Positions 49,101 to 59,255 of a DNA stretch of 64,000 nt are shown piece by piece. Within the stretch, counting starts at the first letter, position 1. Every line of letters starts with the position of its first letter. The notes beneath the pieces are model-generated. The model was not told the DNA's origin and did no database searches. It saw only the letters and a program-made list of their open reading frames with translations. The translations under genes were made by a program, and so were the position numbers. The DNA is taken from contig NC_019859.2 of NCBI RefSeq assembly GCF_002234675.1, positions 13,345,483 through 13,409,482 of the forward strand, given 5' to 3'. The DNA is from Oryzias latipes (Eukaryota > Chordata > Actinopteri > Beloniformes > Adrianichthyidae).

Positions 49101-52100
49101 CTATCAAACATTATTTTGTTCTCAGCATTTATTTATCCGTCTTTAATTCAGGTGCCAGAGCAAGGATCCTTGCAGCTTCTGGAAGCTGGCTCATGTTAAA
49201 GACCCACTCAAATGTAAATGGTGTTTTTGCCGTTTTTAACATGTTCTTGTGACATTTTTCTCCTGGTGGACAACATATAAGCACAAAACAGCAGACGAAA
49301 AAAAAATGCTGTTTGAAAAAGATCTTATTTGTTAGGTAGAAAATACCGTTGGCGGACCACAAGCTCCCTGCTCCATTCTCATACATCCCCTTAAGCGATG
49401 TACATATTTGTTACAATGGACATTTCTAATAAACTATTGCTGCTCTGCAGAATCTATGTCCTAGAAAACGACACAGGCTTTTTTCTTTAGTTTGGCTTAA
49501 ACCAGTATGATGATGATTACAAGAGCATTGGGAACACTTTTACAACAGATCCAAAGATGATCGGAGTGAGTCTTTAAGCGAACTGAAGTGATCAAAGGAC
49601 ATTTTTCTGATAGTTCTGCCTTCTTTGAGCAAATGAAAGGGAGCTCTTTGTGGCTTGAGAACGGACTCCTATTCATTAGAAAAGAAACAAAACATGAACA
49701 GAGTTCTGCAGAGCATTAAGATCCGTTACAGGGTGCAGCATACGACTGTGGATGAGTGAAAGACACCCTGTGGATGTGGCAAATTGGAGCTTCTCCGTCA
49801 GCTTTCTCATTATTATATTAGGTTACAAAAAATGCCCTGAGATATGACGCAGAATGGGGCTAACTGAAAAAAATCGGGAAGTAAAACCTAAAAGTGAAAG
49901 GGATTTGTGGATGAAATAAAAGAAAAGAAAACTTAACAGTGTCAGGTGGGAACAGCTGATTTGACGTGGTGAACCCTGAAGGGAACAGCCTAAATGAACA
50001 GCTATCACTGCGGCTGTGCCAATCAAGAAATAACCCCCATTTGTCTTCCCATTAGGAGAATATTCTACAGCCGTGACTGCGCAGCTCGGCGTGTGTGCGT
50101 GTCACACCTGCTCTCGCGGGCGTAGAGCTGGAAGAAGACGCCGAGGCAGTGCCGCAGGCGGGTGTCATCCTCAGTAACAGGATTGTACCACAGCAGCACC
50201 AGACGCGTCAGCATCTTGGCGCTGGAGATGCGGCCGGTGTACATAAGTTTGGCCAGGCCCTCTGCCGCCTCTGTGCGCAGGTCAGACACCTGCGAGTGTT
50301 TGAGCAGATATGCAAATAGGTTCATTTTGAGAGCAAGTCGAAAGTGCAAAAAGGGCAGAGAGCTTTTTAGAAAAACACAGACTAACTCGCCTCGCTATCC
50401 AACAGCTCTGAAAGCATCACAAGGATACTCTGCGTGGTGTCTTCTGGAGCATCTCCCTTCTCAGCCGGTCCTGCCTCTTCCTCCTGCTTTTCTGGGGACT
50501 GGCTGGGCTGTGCGGACGCCGTGTCGGAGAAAAGCTGGAAGCCAAACAGCAGCAGCAGGTCGACGACGGCACGGAGGGCGCTGATGCGGATCTTCACCTC
50601 GTCGAGTTGGGAGATCTTGGAAACGGACGGAGAAAACTCAGTGCAGTTGGTAACATTTGTAGTTTTGTTGGTGCTCAGAAGAATGCTGACTGACCTGGAG
50701 CAGGAGGACCATGTGGGTTTTAGCCAGTTCCTTGCTGTGCAAAGTGCACGTTCCCAGACACACAACAGCCATGTTGCGGACAGCAGGGTGTGCGTTTGCT
50801 ATACTGGGTAAAATCTAACAAAGAAAACACACAAATACATTCACAAATGTATTCAAGCTCATTTTGGGGTATTGCTGTGGTGACTCTGTGCAGGGAGGGG
50901 TTCACACATCAACACTTCTGCAGCTCAATCACAGAACCAGCAGATTCCTTTGTGTCATTCTCCTTAAAGCATCTGAACTTTTAGCATCAATTTATATCAC
51001 AGTTTCTACTCGATTTTACAGAAATGAAATGAAAAGAAATCTAATGTGTTAAGCAAAGATCTGGTTTCATGTTAACCAAATATAAGTTTGTCAAAGGAAG
51101 GCCAAACATTTAAATGACATTTTAAACACACTTGACGAACCCTCGTTAAAACCCAGCAGGCCTAAAACCAAACCATATGACACACCGAATCGTTGCATCC
51201 CTACAGCAAACCAGGATATTCACATTCAAAGTGTCAAACATGTAGCCTTAAATTTGAGAAGGATTTAGTAGTTGGTTTATTACATTATACCAGGCTTAGT
51301 ATTGGCCAACTGGAAGGTTTTTCTTCATTCTTAATTGCTTTAGAACAAATTGTAAAAAATCTGTAAATGGCGTATACTTATATAGCTTTTCCTACAAGCC
51401 AAAGCGCTTACAGTCACAGAACATCACCATCACACACATTCACACACTGGTGCTCCACTGCAAACACAAGGTTTCAGTGTCTTGCAAGACAAAAAAATCT
51501 TCTTCTGAATTTTCAGTTTTTTTATTGTGTTTTTGTAATACACAAACCCTAAATCGAACTTTAACAAAACAACGATCCAAAAATTCAGGTTTGGACTAGC
51601 TGCACAATATACCGAAATTTATCGTTATCGTCATTAGCTGTGCAATATGCATACCGCAAAAGACGCGAAAATCGCAATAAATGTTTACCTTAAATGTGCT
51701 AAAACAAACTCATGCAGCTTGAAATATGAACAAATGAAATAAATCCTTTATGCATTAACAATCGAAGACCGTTTGCGTTGTTGATCACCAGATGACCTTT
51801 TATGTTTGATGTTTGCTCTACGTCGAAGGTATTTGAGTCTAATTTTTAACTGTTGCAGTGAATGGAATGATTTTTTTTTTTGCTATTTTTTTATACCATT
51901 ATTTTATCCATATTAATCACAATATCGATATCGAGTTTTCTCATATCGTGCAGCACTATTTGGACTGAATTGTGCTGAATTCCCCGCTTGAGCAGTAAAA
52001 CCAAATTCTGTACTTCTCCCTCTTCCTTTACCAAGTGCTTTTCTGTCATTAAATCCTCATTCTCCTTCTTTCTGAAAACTAAGCAACAACTAAATGCACT

Positions 52101-55100
52101 AAATCTGCTCTTTCAAAAACCAACAGTTACTCTCTGGATAGAAATGGCTTTCTTGTTCCACCTCCCCTCCAGCAAAGAGTTTGGGTGTCACTCTCAACGA
52201 CACATTCTCCTTTTACGCTCCCATCGATAGTCAGCACATTTTCACCTTTGCAATAACCCCTCCCTCCCTCCCTCCCTCCCTCCCTCCCTCCCTCCCTCCC
52301 TCCACATCCACAGCTTATTTCCTGTCTTCATTACTGGAACTCCCTTCTTTTCATTTTTCCCTAAACTTGCACTGCTCCCTCTTTTCTTCACATCACTCAA
52401 ATTCTTCACCAACTCCACTGTTTCTCAGTAGATCAAAAGGGTTGAGAACAAAATCCTTCGACTTTGTTCATGTGTGTTTTGTTTTTTTAAGGACCTTGAC
52501 TGACAAGTGCTTCAAATAAAATAAATGATTATCATTATTTCGTCCTAAAAACACGCATAAAGATGTATTTGACAGCATAATAAAGTAAAAATAAAAAACG
52601 CTTTTTACCAAGGAAGACATCAATGCACTTATAGTTGGACCAATTCGAGTCTTGATGTTCATCTGCTTCATCAGCTCAGCACACATCGTTAAACACCTCA
52701 GAAGAGTCTCTGGGTCATTCTAATAAAAGGACATAAAAAAAAGAACATCAGTTCCATGAAACCCAGCAATGACGCATCCTGGATCTCACCGGACCTTCTC
52801 GGTGCGGGGCTCCTTGTCAGTCGGCTGGCCGCCCTCGGCGATGTCCTGAAGGATTTGGTTTCTGCTCTCCTCGAGGCGTGTGATGGATTCCTTCAGCTCT
52901 GCCGCTCGGCTGAACTCCTGAGCAGCGATACAATCCTCCAGAGTTTGTTTAGCTTCCAAGATCTGGACCTTTACTTCTGCCAGCTGCATGGAGGAGGAGG
53001 AGGAAAGGAGAACGTTTGGATGCAGCTACAACAATTTCCAACAAACAGGAAGAAATCAGTTTAAAACATTCACACATTCTTTACTTTCTCTGTAGCACCT
53101 TTAATTTATGTGGGAGTGACTCCTAAACCAGAAACTTGATCTGTTTTTATTAAGGTAAAATAATAGCAGCAGGAACATAAAACATCACTTTTTGGCTGTT
53201 ATTTGGACATTTATTAGGTAGTTTTCATATTACGGTTTCTCAATGTATTTACTGTCATTTTATTTTATTTTCAAATGCTCTTTTTTTGAATGGAACACCA
53301 AAAATTAATTGTTTAAAGGAGAGAAAACAAAGAAATGACTGATGAGGAGGAAATGCAGCAGATAAAAAACATGAAACATTTGAAGTTAGGAAATCCACAT
53401 TTTTAAAGGTTTCTTTGGCAAATGTTAAAAGCCTTAATTTTTCTAGTGAAAAGACTTAGACATTTTATTCACTAAAGGCAGGGGAAAGGATGGCAAAATC
53501 CAGATCCTGCTGGAGTTTTTCATTCAAGCGTTGCCCACCTTAACCTGCTGCCGTCGGCTCTCATTCTCATCCACAGCCCGATTGGGCTCCATGATGGGTT
53601 CCCTCAAGTCCGAGATGATTTCTGCCACCTGCAAAAAGACAACAGCATCTAGTAGAAGTCAGCCTCAGTGTAAAGCAACACAGCAGAAGGGAACCTACAG
53701 TCTGGATGCGCCTGTGGTCATCAGGGATGAGGGAGAGGAGTTTTTCAGTAAGCAGGGAAATCAGGGAGGAGGGGGTCTGTGGAAGAGCCATCATGTCCTG
53801 CAGAACTGCCAGCACACGCTTTCTGCAAATATTAAAAACCATGACATGCACTAAAAATCTACACAATCCCATCTGACAATAAGCTTAAGGCCTGGATTTC
53901 AATCCACAACAGGAAGTCTTCAAACATAGATTGTACCAACTGTAACCAGATCAAAAACGTGCTTTGGTTGATCTCTAAGAATTCATTTCCATGTAGTATT
54001 TGTTGTTGTTTCTGTTTCTCTTAGGATCAGATTGTGAATCTATAAGGCTTAAACTTTTACATTTTTCCTTTTGTTGAATCCTCTCCATACAATAACAAAC
54101 AAATAATGTTTTCCAGTAGTTTTCCTTGGATTCAAAGGATTTCATACCTGCCACCTTCCTCGTTCGTGTCGAGGCAGCGGATGAGGTGGATGAGTTGTTG
54201 AGAGATAAATTCTTTGGTCATGACCAGCTCCAGCTGGTTGAAGTCGCCTCTCTGCTCCTCTGTGAGCAACGGCACCGCCTTCAGATATCTGCGAGTTAAG
54301 TAAGGGTTAATGGCCGACGAAGTGTGCAGTGTCACTGTTTAACGCACGCCGTGGAATCAGCTGACAACCCATTTACATCAACGCAAAATGACATTAACAT
54401 TTTCAAAAAAAAGAAACGTTAATACAGCTTTTAGGAAAAGTTGTGTTAACTACTTTATTGTCTACATACAATCTGTCAGTTTTCAGCAAACTGACCAATT
54501 CACTGAATGTAGGGAAAATCCAAACTCTGGAGTTGTGACATCTGTAATCCTGTCAAGCTTTACATTTATTTAAACTGTTTTACACTGAAAAGCTGAATAT
54601 TTTATTCTTTTATGAGTGAATATATCATCCCAACTTGATTGTCTTTCCTCTTTGATTTTAAAAATCAGATTTTTTCTCTTTTTTTAAATGGCCGGAAGGA
54701 GCAGGCCTCACAAACAGCAGTTTGAGCCCTTTCATTCACCTGTTAGTTGTAAAAAAATGTGCTGTTTTTTTTTGGCTTCAAACTGGAATTGACCAACTGT
54801 TCTGTTTTACAGATTTTTGTTCAAGTTTTGCGTTTTTTTTCCAACTGTGTGTGTGTGTCCTTGCTTCTACTTCTGATTGCATGCTCTTTTGTTCTGGTTA
54901 GTAATATAATAAAGTTATATTTAAAAGTACAAGCACTTAAGTGGTGTAGTAGAGTAGTGTCCTAAGACTTAGGATTTCTTTGAGCCTCCTCCATTGCTGA
55001 ATTCCACTGAGAAATCGGAACCCGCTCTCACATAAGTACAGAGAAATACATTAACAACTCGGCTTAGTTAAAAAATTAATTGTTGCAGAGTAAGTATTAT

Positions 55101-58100
55101 GGGATTCTTCCATAAATTTCTTCCTAATCAATAATAAGACTGCACAAGCCGTTTACTAACTTTCAAAAGCAATTTAAAACCTTTGATGCTCTTACCCACA
55201 AAGGTACTCAGCATAAGCAGCAGCATCTGGCAACACTTGTTCCAGCATTTCTTCTCCATCATCTCCTTTGTCCTTGATGAACTCACACAGCGCTCTCCAG
55301 TAAAGCACATTTTCACAGGTCAAAGAGTCAATTGGGATCACCTTCCTGTTGAAAAAAGTAAAGCAACAGATTCTTTAACCCTCCAACATTTTTACGACAT
55401 CTCTTCAAATAGTAGGAAAGCTAAAAGCGGACCTGTTGTCAAGCCCCTCCCTGTTCTGCAGCAGTTCTTCTGCAGGCATGCTTTTGAAGATGGCTTTCAG
55501 CGTGTCCATCGCCGCATCTGCACAGTTTTCCACATCCAGTCGGTGGAGCAGCTCGATGACATCACCGTCCAGGCGGAGCAGCCAGGCTGGCAGGAGGCGG
55601 CTGCAGACCACCTCTCTCACTGCCTCTGCACGGAAACGTAAATAACACATGTACTGTGAGAAAGAGATCATTCATTGGAAGTTTTATTACTTCTAAATAT
55701 ACAGATTTATAAAAATTCTACATCAACTTACTGAAAGTACCTCAAAAAGTATCAGTATTTTGACTGATGAAAGTTTACCTGAGGTGTCATGAAGACCCTG
55801 CTGCAGCAGACTGACTCTCTGTGCGATGCTAAGAGCTTTAATATGAACTTTGTCAGCAAGAACCTTCAATAGAAGACAGTCAAAATATTGATCATTAACA
55901 TTGCAAAAGTGCTTAAAAAATGAACTAATGCCTTTTTTGCTTAAATTTCAGGGGAAAAAAACCCTCTTTTTCTTAAGGCTACCTGATAGGCTAGCTTGCG
56001 GACGTTGTCTTTGATGTCACGAGTGCGTTTCAGTACTTTGGGGAGTGTCCGAGGAGACATAGCGATGCAGGAAAGAACCGCGCGCCGCACCTCTGCGTTG
56101 GTATCATTTTCCAGAATTAACATGTAGGCTGAAAAATAGCAAGATGCTGAGAGTTACACATTTGATCATAAATACCAGCGTACAAAAGCTTTTGTAGGCA
56201 TGGACTAACTCAAACGTTCCATATTGTGAGTTGAATAAACTCTACTAAATTCCGAAGGAAACAGAGAAAAGTGAGCAAACACACCGTTGATGGTTGGACA
56301 GTCGGGGTCCTTTGGCTGCTGAAGGCGAGTCATGGCTAGAGCAGCTTGAATCCTCACATTGGGGAACTTGTCAGTGACACGAATCAGCATGGCTTGGTGG
56401 ATGCGATCAAAGAGGTCATCGTCAATCTGAGCATTTTCTGACATGCTGCCCAGCAATTTGTTGATCAGCTGACACGCCCGGAAACGCACGGCGTGACTGT
56501 TGGCTTTATGGGACTTAGAGGAAGGAAGACCCAAAATACACAGGTTAAAGTCATGCAGACATTGTTTCTATGAAATAAAAGGTAAAATTATTAACATTAG
56601 TTTTTAAATGCATCTATAAAAACATGAATTTTATACGTATCTATTCAGTGTAAACAAGGCACACAATAGAATTACGTTTTTTATAAAGAACGTATCGTAC
56701 ATTAGTAATGCAAAGTGCTTTACAGAAGAAAAAAAATATTTTCAATTTAAAAAACACAATCGGTTTCATTCTGAAGGTCACATTTCCAATTCAATTAAAT
56801 ATCAGTATGTGGAATTTTATTTCTAAAATGATTTGTCTGATCATAGAAATACTCCTTTATGGTTTGACCAATTATATTAGGGATAAAAAATACATTGAAA
56901 ACCAAACAAAAAGCTTCCTAAAAAAATGAAATCATTTTGTTAGAACACAGATTACTGGATTGGATTAATCAATACAAAAAAATGTATGCTTACTTTAATA
57001 TTTTTTATTTAACCCATTAATTCCTGAGCTAATTTCTAATTATATACAATCATAATTATATATCAATTAATTATTCAAAGCCGTTTTCTGTTCAGGTCCA
57101 GGATAAATTAAACGGATTCCTGGATTTAATGGTAATTTGCGAATTAGCGACATATAGCGGGAAGGGATCACAAAACACAAGATAATGACCTACTTTTACC
57201 AAGGCATTTAAAAAAAAAGGGATCTATAAATACAGCTATTTATTATAAATAAAAATAAAAATTACTTACTAAAAAACATAGTGAAGATTTTTTTTTAGAA
57301 TAAGAGGCAGATGTATTAAATGGTTTACATTACCGGTAGTTACCACATGTAAGATTTAAAGAAAAGAAAAAAACAGAAATTTCTGGGATGCATCCTGTGT
57401 GCAACAATCTTTATACCTCCAACAAAAAGTTAAAGATGAAACTCAAGAATGGGTGATCATCCTCTTCATCCTCCTCCTCCTCCTCTTCCTCTTCATTTTG
57501 CTGGTCCTCTCCTTCAGGTTTAGGTGGAGACTGAAAACTTGTGGCAAACTTTGCCACAAACTCTATGACATTTTCCACTGCAGGCTCACGTTTGTAGACA
57601 ATCATGGCATATTTCAGGCAGCGGATGAACTCCTCATGGAAAGGAGTCTTATCCTCAAGCTGAAAAGAGAGATGGAGGGATTATTGATGGAGATGATGAA
57701 GAAAGGAGAACAAGCTACAGGTTGTTGGGTTTTTCTTTTGAAATCTAGTTGTTGCTGTAATGTACTCATCCCAGTTTATCCAAACATGTTGAAGGATTCA
57801 GCTAAACTCTGCTTTAATTTAAAACAGAACAGAATCCACTGACGTTTTGAGGTATTATTTACATTTCAAGTACCTAAGTTAATATAACTTAACTAGTTCC
57901 AACTTGAAAACCAACAGCAGTTGCTCAGAACCTACCCAAAAAAAGTCATAGTTGAGAAATAAGTTAAACAAAATACAAGGAAAAGCATCCCTGTGTCTGC
58001 TTATGTTGTTAGCTCCACATTTTTCCATTTACAGAAAAGATATATAAATAAACAATAATAAATATCAAACACACATATAAAACCAAACAACAATGGTAAT

Positions 58101-58256
58101 AGTAGGCCCTGTGTGTGTGTTTTTTTTTTGTTAATGTTAGCTCTATACCTTGTTGTAGCGACTCTTTAAACTCGCCACCAGCTTCGCCTTGTTGTTGTGG
58201 CCTTTCTGTGCTCGCTGAAACGCCTCCTTGATGTCTATTTCATTATCCGCAGTCAT
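46162..58256 (-). CDS. ncapg: condensin complex subunit 3 (CAP-G), complete 21-exon gene
   Basis: Exons, 5' to 3' on the minus strand: 58149-58256, 57417-57659, 56285-56513, 55983-56128, 55779-55863, 55433-55625, 55196-55345, 54148-54288, 53699-53822, 53539-53628, 52795-52983, 52609-52719, 50695-50814, 50391-50615, 50108-50289, 48356-48521, 48101-48268, 46705-46828, 46564-46611, 46373-46442, 46162-46288. The sum is 3,039 nt, 1,012 aa plus TGA, close to the human protein (about 1,015 aa). It encodes the HEAT-repeat subunit that with CAP-D2 and kleisin CAP-H forms non-SMC condensin I, loading on DNA and compacting mitotic chromosomes. Conserved blocks include VYKREPAVENVIEF, INKLLGSMSENAQID, NAEVRRAVLSCIA, GDFNQLELVMTKEFI, LVLLWYNPVTEDD and a basic C-terminal tail. 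Exon 2 has an acidic E/D run. All phases agree; exon 14 uses a GC donor. Confidence 0.96.
47314..47583 (-). repeat. teleost SINE-like repeat in ncapg intron 17
   Basis: Reverse copy of the family at 58851-59199, containing GGGCTGCTGGAGCCCACCCA, GAAGCATGTTTTGGGATTCT, GAGAACATGCAAACTCCCAG and a tRNA-like head region read backwards (GGATTCAAACCAGAGTGCTA). A short CA microsatellite sits inside it at about 47406-47423. It is intronic and non-coding. Confidence 0.65.
47858..47945 (+). repeat. hAT-type repeat fragment in ncapg intron 17
   Basis: CAGTGTTTTTCAACCTTTTT followed by GAGCCACGGCACAC resembles the terminal region of hAT-family elements, many of which begin CAGTG.TTCTCAA. No opposite terminus or target duplication was found, so it is a fragment and the class is tentative. 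Confidence 0.4.
48691..49103 (+). mobile_element. hAT MITE, copy A (413 bp) in ncapg intron 15
   Basis: Imperfect terminal inverted repeats (TAGGCCTGCACAA and, at the far end read backwards, TAGTGCTGCACGA) and an exact 8-bp target duplication TCAAACAT (48683-48690, 49104-49111). An 8-bp duplication with TAG.G.TGCAC termini is characteristic of the hAT superfamily. There is no coding capacity. Internal TATCGTTATCGCAA motifs near both ends form subterminal repeats. Copy B is at 51598-51958. Confidence 0.85.
49196..49577 (-). mobile_element. TTAA-bounded MITE, copy 3 of the interspersed family, in ncapg intron 15
   Basis: The left end is TTAAAGACCCACTC (49196) and the right end, reversed, is TTAAAGACTCACTC (49577), so the inverted termini match at 13 of 14 bases with TTAA at both extremes. 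The first 180 bp match the 14174-14390 copy (AAAAAATGCTG and CCACAAGCTCCCTGCTCC blocks); the remainder is divergent or different. The TTAA ends could be a piggyBac-like duplication or simply part of the palindromic terminus. Confidence 0.65.
51360..51485 (+). repeat. fish interspersed repeat fragment in ncapg intron 12
   Basis: The segment TAAATGGCGTATACTTATAT, AGC.TTTCCTAC, then CAAAGCGCTTACAGTCACA and CACATTCACACACTGG follows the pattern of a widespread fish repeat beginning TAAATGG..TTATATAGCGCTTT and continuing CAAAGCGCTTTACA. Ends are not defined. Confidence 0.5.
51598..51958 (+). mobile_element. hAT MITE, copy B (361 bp) in ncapg intron 12
   Basis: Second copy of the 48691-49103 element in the same orientation, with an exact 8-bp target duplication TTTGGACT (51590-51597, 51959-51966). 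It aligns end to end with copy A but is 52 bp shorter, almost entirely through scattered one- or two-base losses, many in short homopolymers (see findings). Confidence 0.85.
52140..52440 (+). pseudogene. decayed L2/Rex1-like LINE fragment with (CCCT)n expansion
   Basis: One forward frame reads KEFGCH/KSLGVTLNDTFSF..PIDS-like, resembling the conserved VRSLGVTLDSTLSF.PHIDS block near the C-terminal end of L2-type LINE reverse transcriptases. It is interrupted by a CCCT tetranucleotide array (52258-52302). The sequence after the array (CATTACTGGAACTCCCTTC, ACTCAAATTCTTCACCAACT) keeps weak resemblance to the same LINE ends. It is non-functional. Confidence 0.45.
52258..52302 (+). repeat. (CCCT)n microsatellite
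   Basis: About eleven uninterrupted CCCT units inside ncapg intron 12. It is prone to length variation and forms a C-rich strand opposite a GGGA-repeat strand. Confidence 0.9.
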
Positions 58257-58400
58257 GTTTGCCTAGAATAGAACAAAATGACGTACAGAGTTAATTAAAC
58301 AGACCCCAGACTCGGAGAAACACTGTTTTCTGAACCTAGCGGCTCTCTCTAGCGGCAACTGCGCATGTCGTTTCGTTAACTACAACTACACCAAACATGC
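58257..58400 (-). promoter_or_regulatory. ncapg: ncapg 5' leader and proximal promoter region
   Basis: Read on the minus strand, the start codon at 58256-58254 is preceded by GTTCTATTCTAG (ending at 58263), a consensus-looking 3' splice site just six bases upstream of ATG. The 5' leader may therefore contain an intron, with a non-coding first exon further upstream. CpG-bearing sequence (GCGCA, CCGCTAG) lies at 58330-58370. No TATA box is evident. Confidence 0.4.
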
Positions 58401-58850
58401 CTGAAACTATTATGACAAAGTAACCAGGGCAGGAAACAACTCGGAAAAAAACACATAATCCGACGATGACAAAGAGCGTTTACGCCTCTTGTGTAAAAGA
58501 AAAACTACACAATAGTATTGCAACACGCTTTGACCTTAAGGTGTCAAAACCGACTTACTTTTGTGATTTCCGATAAATATTGTCGTGGCTTTTTTCTTTA
58601 TGAAACTGCCGCCTGTTTTCAAATGTAACCGTAGAACAAATGAATGGTCTAAAGGCGTTTGGCAGAACATGCACGAGGGCAGTACTGCCCCCTTTCGGAC
58701 TGGATGCCAAAATAAGCCCACACAAAGCTCAGTACAACTTTAACAGAAAAAAGTATGTGAATTAATCTTACGTGTTTTATAAAGTTTAACGAACAAATTA
58801 AAGGAGCACCTCCCGTGTAATGGTTTCAAATATAGTAAAATGAAACTAAA

Positions 58851-59199
58851 CGAGGGCTGCACGGTAGCGCTCTTGCCTTGCCTCACTTGCTTCTTGCCTC
58901 ACAGCAAGAAGGCCCCTGGTTCAAGCCCAGGCTGGGGGACCCAAAACAGAACATCAATGGGGAACTTCTTTGTGAAGAGTTTGCATGTTCTCCCCATGCG
59001 ATCACGGGCTCTTTCCAGAGTCTCCAGCCTCCTCTCACCATCCAAAAACATGCTTCATAGATCAACTGGCAACTTTAAATTGTCCCTATGTGTGTGTGAT
59101 ATATGACCCTGTGACAGACTGGGTGTCCCCTGCCTTCACCCACAAGTGGCCAGGATAGGCTCTGGCACCCCCGTGACCCCAAAAGGGATAAAATGGTAC
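58851..59199 (+). repeat. full-length teleost SINE with target duplication
   Basis: The head is tRNA-like (GGGCTGCACGGTAGCGC, B box GGTTCAAGCCC). The body has GAGTTTGCATGTTCTCCCCA, ACATGCTTCATAGATC and AACTTTAAATTGTCCC. The tail is GGATAGGCTCTGGCACCCCC, TGACCCCAAAAGGGATAAAA. It is flanked by AAAATGAAACTAAA (58837-58850) and AAAATGAAAATAAA (59200-59213), a 13-of-14 target duplication. It is the best-preserved of five family members in this window. Confidence 0.8.
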
Positions 59200-59209
59200 A
59201 AAATGAAAA

Positions 59210-59255
59210 TAAATAGATACTTTATTCATTCCATGAGGGAAATTGGTTGTGGCAG
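59210..59255 (-). repeat. LINE 3'-tail fragment, inverted
   Basis: On the minus strand the sequence reads AATTTCCCTCATGGAATGAA then TAAAGTATCTATTTA, the well-known end of several fish LINEs. It directly abuts the SINE's right target duplication. Confidence 0.5.

Noticed and set aside
50385-50390. GT donor four bases after the GC donor of ncapg exon 14
   Set aside because: Using it shifts the frame and meets a stop within two codons of the next exon, destroying a conserved protein.
52786-52794. stronger GTGAGA donor as the true end of ncapg exon 11
   Set aside because: It adds five bases and throws exon 12 out of frame, whereas the weak GTCCGG donor preserves the conserved NDPETL junction.
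58851-58930. tRNA gene suggested by a B-box-like GGTTCAAGCCC
   Set aside because: It belongs to a SINE with a target duplication and family members elsewhere in the window.
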